Positions 1 through 5,557 of a stretch of 6,831 nucleotides of DNA are shown piece by piece; position 1 is the first letter of the stretch; each line of letters starts with the position of its first letter. Below the pieces are notes generated by a model. The model was given only the letters and a program-made list of their open reading frames with translations, was not told the origin of the DNA and ran no database searches. This DNA comes from Candidatus Agrococcus pullicola (GTDB taxonomy: Bacteria; Actinomycetota; Actinomycetes; Actinomycetales; Microbacteriaceae), in contig DXDC01000423.1 in NCBI GenBank assembly GCA_019115685.1, positions 1 to 6,831 on the forward strand, read 5' to 3'. Both the position numbers and the translations under genes were made by a program.

Positions 1-69
1 GTGAGCGCTGGATGGGTCCTTTTATCGTCCGTTGCCCGCGGTCGTCAGCGGAGCCGATGACTGCGCGCG

Positions 70-729
70 TCAACTCTCGATGGCGGTGGACGGCGGCACG
101 GGGTATCCCACCGACGCGGCCCAGGCGATCCAGTTCTGAGGGATCCACTCGTCGGTCGCGAACTGCGGGTGATCGGGGTGCATCGACAGCGCCCACAGCG
201 CGAACACGAGCTCCGACCAGTCGGACGTCATCCGCCATGTCACGGGACCGCCCTCGGACTGTCCCTGCATCACGAGCACCGTGAAAGCGTCCATCTCGGC
301 GAGCTGGATCGCATCCCACGTCCAGCGGAACAGCCCCGTGTTCGTCGCGAGATAGAACCCGCGACTCGTCACCGTGATGGTGCCGCCGAAGTCGGGCCGC
401 CACGCGATCTGCGCGTCGGAGGCGGCCTGCGAGCGCCGCTGAGCGTTTCCGACCGCGGATCCGAAGAGCGTGCCAGCCGTCATCGCCAGCCCGAAAGCGC
501 CGGTCCCGAACACGAATGAGCTGTCGTGCACGTAGCTTCCGTCGCCGAGCGCGCGCATCGAGTCCATCGTGAACGGACCGCCGGCGAACGCGACCTCATC
601 CGGTGCGATGGGGAACGCCGTCGACACCCGCTGGACGGGTACCCGTTCGCTGCGGAGGTCGTTCACGATCGAGATCGCGTGCCACAACGCCGCGTCCGCC
701 GACGTCCACTGCCGTGGTCCTGCGTTCAC
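70..729 (-). CDS. Hypothetical protein, 219 aa, unrecognised family
   Basis: I do not recognise this protein. It starts at GTG (729-727); the mRNA carries AGGGGGTGG (741-733) about 6 nt upstream, a good ribosome-binding site that supports this start. The N-terminal third is soluble-looking. Residues 71-95 form a Gly/Ala-rich hydrophobic stretch (FVFGTGAFGLAMTAGTLFG) followed by QRR, so it could be a glycine-zipper-like or single membrane segment. Residues 116-155 (TITVTSRGFYLATNTGLFRW, then WDAIQLAEM) look like the beta-strand pattern of a PH/GRAM-like domain, as in many uncharacterised actinobacterial proteins; this is a weak impression. The C-terminus is rich in Trp and Pro (HPDHPQFATDEW, NWIAW). 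No catalytic motif or signal peptide is evident. It is transcribed away from the catabolic genes and is probably unrelated to them. That it is a real gene is fairly sure from its length, start signal and residue pattern; its function is unknown. Confidence 0.75.
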   Translation of the reverse strand: MNAGPRQWTSADAALWHAISIVNDLRSERVPVQRVSTAFPIAPDEVAFAGGPFTMDSMRALGDGSYVHDSSFVFGTGAFGLAMTAGTLFGSAVGNAQRRSQAASDAQIAWRPDFGGTITVTSRGFYLATNTGLFRWTWDAIQLAEMDAFTVLVMQGQSEGGPVTWRMTSDWSELVFALWALSMHPDHPQFATDEWIPQNWIAWAASVGYPVPPSTAIES

Positions 730-808
730 CGGCCACCCCCTGGTCCCCTCACCGGCATTCGTCCTCTGACCGGCAGACTATGCGATCGCGGAGCGCGCAT
801 GCCAGACA

Positions 809-831
809 CGGCACGGCCAGACGCCGTGCCG
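809..831. terminator. GC-rich hairpin, 9-bp stem, 5-nt loop
   Basis: CGGCACGGC (809-817) pairs perfectly with GCCGTGCCG (823-831) around the loop CAGAC. There is no T-tract on either side. It could be a T-less actinobacterial-type terminator or an insulating structure between the two divergent genes. No upstream gene points into it on the plus strand, and on the minus strand it lies before the start of the hypothetical gene, so its role is open (terminator, 5'-leader structure or protein-binding dyad). The structure is certain; the terminator label is a guess. Confidence 0.3.
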
Positions 832-988
832 GAGTCGCGGCGATTGGCCGTCCCCGCGGATCCCATCACCCAGATCCGTCCGAGGAAACGGCGATTCTCC
901 GCGCGAGCGGACGCGCCGGGTCACGCATGCGAGGAGCACTCCGAAACGTCGCGCCTCTACGCCGCCGACTGTCGAGGAGGGTGGCCAG

Positions 989-1003
989 TTCCAATAGGCG
1001 GAA
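989..1003. promoter_or_regulatory. Candidate IclR operator box 1 (TTCC-N7-GGAA)
   Basis: TTCCAATAGGCGGAA is a dyad with perfect 4-bp arms. Allowing one bulged G (988), the arms extend to GCCA-TTCC (984-992) and GGAATGGC (1000-1007). Its form, TTCC-N5-GCGG-R-A over 15 nt, recurs at 3620-3634 beside the iclR gene. It abuts the candidate -35 element of the hydratase promoter, a usual place for an IclR-type regulator to act. Binding by the local regulator is inferred. Confidence 0.35.
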
Positions 1004-1031
1004 TGGCAGCGGCAGGGTGATTGCGTACAGT
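1003..1031 (+). promoter_or_regulatory. Candidate promoter of the ligJ-ligK operon
   Basis: ATGGCA (1003-1008, 4 of 6 to TTGACA) and TACAGT (1026-1031, 4 of 6 to TATAAT, fitting the actinobacterial TANNNT form) are separated by 17 nt. This would give a leader of about 105 nt before the hydratase start. An alternative -35 (TTGATA, 1080-1085) has no properly spaced -10. Weak consensus is common at regulated actinobacterial promoters, so this remains tentative. Confidence 0.3.
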
Positions 1032-1134
1032 GGGATATCGGCCTTGGCTCAGCGATGAGACATCCTCGATCGACGGCAGTTGATAACCCGGCGAGTCATA
1101 CGCTTCGGCAACGTACCGTCTCACTCAAATGGCT

Positions 1135-1140
1135 GGAGAA
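1135..1140 (+). promoter_or_regulatory. Ribosome-binding site of the ligJ-like gene
   Basis: GGAGAA lies just before ATG 1144, with 5 nt between GGAG and the start. It decides between ATG 1144 and the in-frame upstream ATG at 1129, which has no purine-rich element before it. Confidence 0.7.
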
Positions 1141-1143
1141 TTC

Positions 1144-2142
1144 ATGAAGATCGATATCCACGGACACGTTACAGCCCCCGCTTCCCTGTACGCGTACAAG
1201 GCCGGCCTCCTTTCCCACCGCGGTGCGCACGGCCGGGGCAGCGCGGGAGTGACCGACGAAACCCTTCGCGCAGCGCTTGACGCTCCGAACCCGAGCTTCG
1301 GCAACGTGTCACACATGGATCATCTCGACAACGCGGGAATCGATCTCCAGCTGATCTCTCCGCGTCCATACCAGATGATGCACAGCGAACAGGCGAAGCT
1401 CGTCGAGTGGTTCACCGCCGAGACGAACGACGTGATCGCTCGCTCCGTGTCGCTGGAACCGGACCGGTTCCGGGGCGTCGCCGGCTTGCCGCAGAGCATG
1501 GACACCAGCCCTGAGCAGTGGGCAGCCGAGCTGCGTCGTGCCGTCACGGAGCTGGGGTTCGTCGGCGTGATGCTGAACACGGACCCCTATGAGGGCACCG
1601 CGCAGCCGCCCGCACTCGGCGACCGATTCTGGTACCCGATCTGGGAAGCCGTGAGCGAGTTGGACGTGCCCATCCTGCTCCATTCCGCTGGCTGCCGGCC
1701 GCCGGCGCGCGAAACGTACTCACTGCACTTCATTCAGGAAGAGACGATCGCGGTCATCGGTTTGATCAACTCATCGGTTTTCGACGACTTCCCCGACCTC
1801 AAGATCATCGTCTCCCACGGCGGAGGCGCAATCCCCTACCAGCGCGGTCGGTTCTTCCCAGCCGCAATGCGCAAGGGCACGACGTTCCGCGATCAGCTCC
1901 GCAAGCTCTACTACGACACCTGCCTGTACACGCAGGACTCCATCGAACTACTGATTCGTGCCGTCGGCTCCGACCGAACGGTGTTCGGATCCGAGAAGCC
2001 CGGCACGGGATCGCACGTCGACCCCAACACGGGGCGGTGGATCGATGACATCCATCTGCTGATCGAGGACATCGACTGGCTCACGGACGATGACCGCTCG
2101 CGGCTGTTTGAGAGCAACGCCAAGACACTCTTCCGGCTGTAG
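1144..2142 (+). CDS. ligJ: 4-oxalomesaconate hydratase, LigJ-like (amidohydrolase family)
   Basis: The 332-aa protein is of the amidohydrolase-2 (ACMSD-like) family and closely resembles Sphingobium LigJ, a Zn-dependent hydratase converting 4-oxalomesaconate to 4-carboxy-4-hydroxy-2-oxoadipate in the cytoplasm. From memory, LigJ shares long blocks with it: HGHV-AP near the N-terminus, LISPRP-QMM (residues 70-79), NTDPYE-like (145-150), SLHFI-EETIA (193-203), SSVFDDFP (210-217), VSHGGGAIPYQ-GRF (223-237) and FGSE-PG (281-287). Candidate metal and catalytic residues are His6, His8, His180 and Glu284, with His225 in the SHGGG motif; His6, His8 and Glu284 fall at the numbers I recall for LigJ. 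Length matches LigJ (about 340 aa). LigJ has Cys after the catalytic Glu where this protein has Lys285. ATG 1144 is chosen over ATG 1129 because of the GGAGAA site and because MKIDIHGH is the normal family N-terminus. The aldolase gene for the next step starts 7 bp downstream. A decarboxylase of the same superfamily is the alternative, but the LigJ-specific blocks make it less likely. Confidence 0.88.
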   Translation: MKIDIHGHVTAPASLYAYKAGLLSHRGAHGRGSAGVTDETLRAALDAPNPSFGNVSHMDHLDNAGIDLQLISPRPYQMMHSEQAKLVEWFTAETNDVIARSVSLEPDRFRGVAGLPQSMDTSPEQWAAELRRAVTELGFVGVMLNTDPYEGTAQPPALGDRFWYPIWEAVSELDVPILLHSAGCRPPARETYSLHFIQEETIAVIGLINSSVFDDFPDLKIIVSHGGGAIPYQRGRFFPAAMRKGTTFRDQLRKLYYDTCLYTQDSIELLIRAVGSDRTVFGSEKPGTGSHVDPNTGRWIDDIHLLIEDIDWLTDDDRSRLFESNAKTLFRL

Positions 2143-2149
2143 TCCACCG

Positions 2150-2797
2150 ATGTCCGGCTCACAGCATTCACGTTACGACCTCGACGCGGTCCGCGAGGAG
2201 GTCCTCACCCTCGGCACCGCCACGCTCTACGAAGCATCGGGCATGGACTGCCTGCTAACGCCTGCGCTACGGCCGGTATGGTCGGGCGCGGCGCTCGTCG
2301 CACGGGCGCTCCCCGTCGCGACAGCCGCGGGCGACAACCTCTCCCTGCATCTTGCCATCGAGCAGGCCCGGCCCGGGGAGGCCCTCGTCGTCGACGCGCA
2401 ACAAGCGGAGCACGGCTATTGGGGTGAGGTCCTCACCGCGTTCGCGCAGGCGCAGCGCGTTTCCGGCCTCGTCATCCTCGGTGGAGTACGGGACGTGCGA
2501 GACATCGCTGCACGTCGCTTCCCCGTTTTCAGCACGTCGATCGCTCTCGCCGGCACGACAAAGGACGACGCCGGGGCGATCGGCAAGCCGCTGCGTTGCG
2601 GACAGGCCGTCGTTCGACGCGGTGACGTGGTCGTCGCCGACGAGGACGGAGTCATCGCGATTCCCGACGATGCATTCGCGGCGGTACTGAGCCGGTCCCG
2701 CGAGCGCGCCCAGAAGGAGGCCGAATACATGCGGCAACTCGCGGACGGAGCGTCGAGCGTCACGCTCTACGGCTTCGACCGCGACGGGCACCGCTAG
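2150..2797 (+). CDS. ligK: 4-carboxy-4-hydroxy-2-oxoadipate aldolase, LigK/ProA-like (RraA fold)
   Basis: This 215-aa protein belongs to the RraA-like HMG/CHA aldolase family: class II pyruvate aldolases that split 4-carboxy-4-hydroxy-2-oxoadipate to pyruvate and oxaloacetate (also 4-hydroxy-4-methyl-2-oxoglutarate to two pyruvates). Visible marks are GTATLYEASG (22-31), the GEALVVDAQ strand (76-84), GEVL (92-95), GLVILGGVRDVRD (106-118) and GDVVVADEDGVIAIP (158-172). Arg114 and Asp115 are the expected pyruvate-binding and Mg-binding pair. The acidic residue three places on (Asp118, RD-x2-E/D) is the feature said to separate true aldolases from RraA proteins that inhibit RNase E. ATG 2150 begins just after the hydratase stop; longer in-frame starts would lie inside that gene. 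The ribosome-binding site is weak, so it is probably translationally coupled to ligJ. Pairing with LigJ, whose product is its substrate, makes the aldolase role likely. The C-terminal helix (about 180-200) is charged, as in family members. Confidence 0.85.
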   Translation: MSGSQHSRYDLDAVREEVLTLGTATLYEASGMDCLLTPALRPVWSGAALVARALPVATAAGDNLSLHLAIEQARPGEALVVDAQQAEHGYWGEVLTAFAQAQRVSGLVILGGVRDVRDIAARRFPVFSTSIALAGTTKDDAGAIGKPLRCGQAVVRRGDVVVADEDGVIAIPDDAFAAVLSRSRERAQKEAEYMRQLADGASSVTLYGFDRDGHR

Positions 2798-2804
2798 CGG
2801 TGCC
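2787..2804. terminator. Perfect 18-bp palindrome between convergent genes
   Basis: GGCACCGCTAGCGGTGCC can form a 7-bp stem with a CTAG loop on either strand. It includes the aldolase TAG stop and lies between the convergent aldolase and iclR genes, whose stops are only 15 bp apart. There is no T-tract, but T-less hairpins are common in actinobacteria. A bidirectional terminator is the natural reading; it is inferred from symmetry and position. Confidence 0.55.
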
Positions 2805-2812
2805 GGGGCCGC

Positions 2813-3586
2813 TCACGGGAGAGCATTGCGGATGAGAGTCGCGGCCTCGGCGAGGGCGGAGTAGAGCCCATGCACTCGGGATTTCGGCATGCGGCTGGCC
2901 GGAGTGGAACACGCGAGAGCGGCAATCGTTCGACCGATGCGGTCTCTCACGGGCACTGCGATCGCCCGAAGTCCATGGGCGCTCTCCTCGTCGTTGAACG
3001 CGTACCCCTTCAGCTGCACGTAAGCGAGCTCTTCACGGAGTTGCGCGGTCGTCTTGCGTGTCTGCGCCGTGACCTTCTTCAAGCCTCGAGGGTAGAGCTC
3101 TCGAATCGTCTCCGGCGGAAGTGAGGCGAGGAGCACCTTCCCGCCGGAGGTAGCATAAGCCGGCAGAACGAGTCCCGTCGCGACTCGAGTTCGCACGACC
3201 TTCGGCCCCTCGACGCCGCCGATGAATTTTGCGTTCGCACCATCCAGGACGATGATGTTCACCGTCTCTCCGAGCTGCTCAGCAAGTGTCTTCATGTGCG
3301 GCTCTGCGAAGCGGCGCAGGTCGAATTCGCTGATGGACCGCAGCCCGAGTTCGATCAGCGCGGTCCCCGCACGAAACGCACGAGTAACGCGATCCTGTAC
3401 GAGAAATTGTCTCCACGCCAGCGTGACAAGCAGCCGGTGCGCCGTCGACCGGGCGACCCCCAATTCGTCCGCGACCATCGAGACTCGGAGCTCGCTGTGG
3501 TCGTCGAGCATGCTGAGCACACGAAGCGCATGGTCGACCGACTCGATGCGATCGGGTGGAGGCGGAGTCGTGAGCCCTTTGGACAT
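2813..3586 (-). CDS. IclR-family transcriptional regulator
   Basis: The 257-aa protein has the full IclR layout. A winged helix-turn-helix lies at about residues 14-67 (IESVDHALRVLSML, then VSMVADELGVARSTAHRLL at 35-53 as the HTH). The effector domain spans about 80-255, with TVNIIVLDG (108-116), RTRVATGLVLPAYATSGGKV (132-151) and NDEESAHGLRAIAVPV (198-213), the usual ligand-pocket landmarks. IclR proteins such as PcaR, PcaU and PobR control many aromatic-acid pathways, so this one probably senses the pathway substrate or an intermediate and controls both flanking operons. The start is taken at ATG 3586; a GTG at 3601 is also in frame and neither has a clear Shine-Dalgarno site. The frame stays open far upstream, but into the divergent permease gene, which is not credible. 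It is divergent from the permease operon and convergent with the aldolase gene. Confidence 0.9.
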   Translation of the reverse strand: MSKGLTTPPPPDRIESVDHALRVLSMLDDHSELRVSMVADELGVARSTAHRLLVTLAWRQFLVQDRVTRAFRAGTALIELGLRSISEFDLRRFAEPHMKTLAEQLGETVNIIVLDGANAKFIGGVEGPKVVRTRVATGLVLPAYATSGGKVLLASLPPETIRELYPRGLKKVTAQTRKTTAQLREELAYVQLKGYAFNDEESAHGLRAIAVPVRDRIGRTIAALACSTPASRMPKSRVHGLYSALAEAATLIRNALP

Positions 3587-3619
3587 GAAGCCATTATGCA
3601 CATCTTGGTCGCGGTGCGA

Positions 3620-3634
3620 TTCCGCTCTGCGGGA
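3620..3634. promoter_or_regulatory. Candidate IclR operator box 2
   Basis: TTCCGCTCTGCGGGA is a 15-nt imperfect dyad: TTCCGC against GCGGGA with one mismatch around TCT. It shares the form TTCC-N5-GCGG-R-A with the box at 989-1003. It touches the -10 of the candidate iclR promoter, so binding here could repress iclR itself. Confidence 0.38.
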
Positions 3635-3662
3635 CGTTAGACATTTCTGTTCCCGCTGTCGG
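3634..3662 (-). promoter_or_regulatory. Candidate iclR promoter
   Basis: On the minus strand CCGACA (3662-3657, 4 of 6 to TTGACA) is followed after 17 nt by TAACGT (3639-3634, fitting TANNNT). The -35 lies inside operator box 3 and the -10 touches box 2, an arrangement typical of an autoregulated IclR gene. I could not find a convincing plus-strand promoter for the permease operon in the same gap. Confidence 0.33.
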
Positions 3663-3664
3663 GC
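3650..3664. promoter_or_regulatory. Candidate IclR operator box 3
   Basis: TTCCCGCTGTCGGGC is a degenerate copy of box 2, 30 bp (about three helical turns) from it, so both would lie on the same DNA face. TCCCGC (3651-3656) also forms an exact inverted repeat with GCGGGA (3629-3634), so the gap holds three GCGGRA/TYCCGC half-sites. Such triplets are known for PcaU/PobR-type IclR regulators. A 10-bp palindrome (CGGGCGCCCG, 3660-3669) adjoins it. Confidence 0.33.
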
Positions 3665-3720
3665 GCCCGTGGCGCAGATTGATGGTACTCCTTGGGTGAG
3701 CCCGAGACTCAGAGAAGAGT

Positions 3721-3727
3721 GAGGTGG
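3721..3727 (+). promoter_or_regulatory. Ribosome-binding site of the permease gene
   Basis: GAGGTGG precedes a GTGATG double start. Spacing suits GTG 3735 (7 nt after GAGGTGG) better than ATG 3738 (10 nt), so 3735 is used; the difference is one residue. Confidence 0.55.
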
Positions 3728-3734
3728 TCCCCGC

Positions 3735-5522
3735 GTGATGAAGATCCGTCGGCAACCGAGCAACGGTGCATTCACCACTCGACGCAGCATGCTACCGCTG
3801 GTGGTCGTAGCCGTGCTGCTGTTCGCATTGCCTGTTGTGATGCTCGTTGTGGGTGCATTCCGAAACGCGCCCCCGGGGCAACCGCCGCAATGGTCATTCG
3901 ATGCCTTCGGCCGCACGCTCGGCGGCGCGAGTACCTACTCGACATTCGTCAACTCCCTTGTGATTGCCGTCGTGTGCGCAGCATTCTCCGTCCTTCTCGC
4001 ACTGGTGCTCGTTTTCTTCGCGGTGAGAAGTACCGCTCCGTTGCGCCGGATCGTGACGCCCATCATGGTGCTTGTCCTCGCCCTTCCACCGCTGTTCTAC
4101 GCCATGAGCTGGGGCATGCTCTGGAACCCCCGCCTCGGGCAGGTCAACCAGTGGTGGATGGCATTGACGGGCGGTGAAGAGCCGCTGTTCTCTGCGTATT
4201 CCTGGCCGGGCCTGGTGTCCGTGATGGTGCTGAAGGGGACATCCTTCTGCTATCTTCTGCTGCTCGGTCCGTTCCGCGCTATGGACCGGACGCTGGAGGA
4301 GGCCGCGCAGATGTCAGGAGCGAGCAGGATCCGGACGATTTTTAGCATCGACCTGGCGGTTCTGATGCCCGCGATCTCCGGCGTGGTCATCCTGAATCTG
4401 ATCATCGGACTCGAGGCGTTCGAGGTGCCGCTCTTTCTCGGCACGCCCGCAGGGATCGACGTGTTCTCGACCGAGGTGTACGGCTACATCGCTGACCAGA
4501 CGCCAGCCGACTATGGCGGTGCCAGCGTCCTCTCATTGGTACTCGTCGCGCTCGTGCTTCTTATGGTCGCCGTGCAGTGGCGTGTGCTCGGCCGCAAGAA
4601 ATACACGACGGTGACAGGCAAGGGCTATGACACAGCGCCGTGGGAAATCGGCGGCTGGCGCTGGGTGGGTACGGGAGTCATCGCCCTGTACGTCCTCTTC
4701 GGAGTCGCTCTCCCGCTCGCGCAGCTCCTCCTCGGAAGTTTCCAGCCATTCTTCGGCGGCGATGTCTACTCCACAGCGAACTACGAGATGCTCTTCAGCG
4801 ACCCACGCACAATGGAGGCTCTTCGCTCGACGATCATCGTCGCGGTGGTGGGCGGTCTCGCTGCGGTCGCGCTTGCTTTCATCACGATGTACGCCGTCAG
4901 TCACAACGAAACCTGGATGCGTCGAGTCTTGGAAATGCTCACGTGGCTGCCGTTCACCCTGCCTGGCATTGTTCTCGCTCTCGGGCTTGCGTGGACGTAC
5001 GTCAGTCTGCCGGGCGTCCGCCAACTGTACGGCTCGATGCTGCTCGTCGGGCTGGGCCTCGTCATCGCCGCGACACCGATCGCCACCCGCGCGATTCAGC
5101 CCGCCCTCATGCAAATCAATCGCGAGCTCGAGGAGGCTTCTCGCATCAGCGGCGCACACCCGGCCCGCGTGGTGTTCGGCGTCGTCTTGCCGCTGATTGC
5201 GCCCAGCTTCTTCGCGGCGTGGTTCGTGGTCGCGATCGTGATCTCTGGCAACCTCTCGATTCCCGTTCTGCTGTCATCATCTCTGACGCCGACCGTGCCG
5301 CTGTTGGTGTACGACATGAACACGCAGGGCTACTCGTCGCGAGCGGCAGCACTCCTCATTCTCGTGCTGGCAACACTCACGGCCGGAATGCTCCTCCTCC
5401 TGGCGCTGCAACGCATCGCCACGATCATGGCCCGCCGGTATCGCGTACCCGGGCGAGCCGCATCGCCATCCGGTGAGGCGACCCCCGCCGCATCGTCGAC
5501 CGCCGCCGAGACAAACAACTGA
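3735..5522 (+). CDS. ABC transporter permease, fused two-domain (Fbp/Pot-type)
   Basis: The 595-aa membrane protein joins two binding-protein-dependent permease domains, as in FbpB- or ThiP-type transporters for Fe3+, thiamine or similar ligands. Each half has about six hydrophobic helices and one EAA loop that docks the ATPase: LEEAAQMSGASRIRTIF (187-203) and LEEASRISGAHPARVVFGVV (465-484), each followed by a helix starting at Pro. First-half helices are near 19-41, 72-97, 106-130, 157-180, 205-230 and 264-285. The second half begins near 310 and ends near 565. The N-terminus is a short basic leader and the C-terminus an Ala/Ser/Pro-rich hydrophilic tail (572-595). The gene heads an operon with the dioxygenase and the ATPase. 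The ligand cannot be read from the sequence: family precedent says ferric ion, polyamine, thiamine or phosphonate, while context says an aromatic acid or its metal complex. No solute-binding protein gene is in view. Confidence 0.9.
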   Translation: MMKIRRQPSNGAFTTRRSMLPLVVVAVLLFALPVVMLVVGAFRNAPPGQPPQWSFDAFGRTLGGASTYSTFVNSLVIAVVCAAFSVLLALVLVFFAVRSTAPLRRIVTPIMVLVLALPPLFYAMSWGMLWNPRLGQVNQWWMALTGGEEPLFSAYSWPGLVSVMVLKGTSFCYLLLLGPFRAMDRTLEEAAQMSGASRIRTIFSIDLAVLMPAISGVVILNLIIGLEAFEVPLFLGTPAGIDVFSTEVYGYIADQTPADYGGASVLSLVLVALVLLMVAVQWRVLGRKKYTTVTGKGYDTAPWEIGGWRWVGTGVIALYVLFGVALPLAQLLLGSFQPFFGGDVYSTANYEMLFSDPRTMEALRSTIIVAVVGGLAAVALAFITMYAVSHNETWMRRVLEMLTWLPFTLPGIVLALGLAWTYVSLPGVRQLYGSMLLVGLGLVIAATPIATRAIQPALMQINRELEEASRISGAHPARVVFGVVLPLIAPSFFAAWFVVAIVISGNLSIPVLLSSSLTPTVPLLVYDMNTQGYSSRAAALLILVLATLTAGMLLLLALQRIATIMARRYRVPGRAASPSGEATPAASSTAAETNN

Positions 5523-5547
5523 CAACGTTTATCAACCGATCCTGGAT

Positions 5548-5555
5548 GGGAGAAG
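5548..5555 (+). promoter_or_regulatory. Ribosome-binding site of the dioxygenase gene
   Basis: GGGAGAAG lies with GGAG 5 nt before ATG 5558. It selects this start over the in-frame ATG at 5546, which lies upstream of it and lacks its own site. Confidence 0.7.
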
Positions 5556-5557
5556 AC

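Larger units (their letters stand above)
730..1143. other. Gene-free intergenic region (414 bp)
   Basis: This gap lies between the divergent hypothetical gene and the ligJ-like gene. Open frames crossing it translate to Arg/Pro/Ser-rich sequence without domain character, as expected by chance in GC-rich DNA, so I call no gene. It contains a GC-rich hairpin (809-831), a TTCC-N7-GGAA dyad (989-1003) next to a plausible promoter (1003-1031), and the ribosome-binding site of the hydratase gene at its right end. It must also hold the promoter of the minus-strand gene, which I could not place. Confidence 0.7.

Noticed and set aside
45..60. Imperfect inverted repeat (TCAGCGGAGCCGATGA) downstream of the hypothetical gene as a terminator
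   Set aside because: It has a mismatch and only a 2-nt centre, with no T-tract; too weak to call.
526..1058. Plus-strand open frames covering much of the gap before the hydratase gene
   Set aside because: They translate to Arg/Pro/His-rich sequence with no domain pattern, overlap the hypothetical gene antisense and lack convincing ribosome-binding sites; such frames are common by chance in GC-rich DNA.
1080..1104. TTGATA / TACGCT as the hydratase promoter
   Set aside because: The -35 is good, but the spacer is only 13 nt, outside the workable range for a standard sigma factor.
2090..2149. An upstream start for the aldolase
   Set aside because: The extra residues are out-of-frame hydratase coding sequence and have no family character; ATG 2150 gives the normal length.
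2267..2791. Antisense open frame across the aldolase gene
   Set aside because: The aldolase frame carries all family motifs; the antisense product has no recognisable pattern.
3587..3916. An N-terminal extension of the IclR protein
   Set aside because: The frame is open, but the added residues are low-complexity and would run antisense through the start of the permease gene; the IclR HTH region is complete from 3586.
4533..5476. Long open frames in other frames within the permease gene (both strands)
   Set aside because: They are shadows of the permease; their translations are charged, repetitive and domain-free, while the permease frame shows two EAA motifs and about twelve helices.
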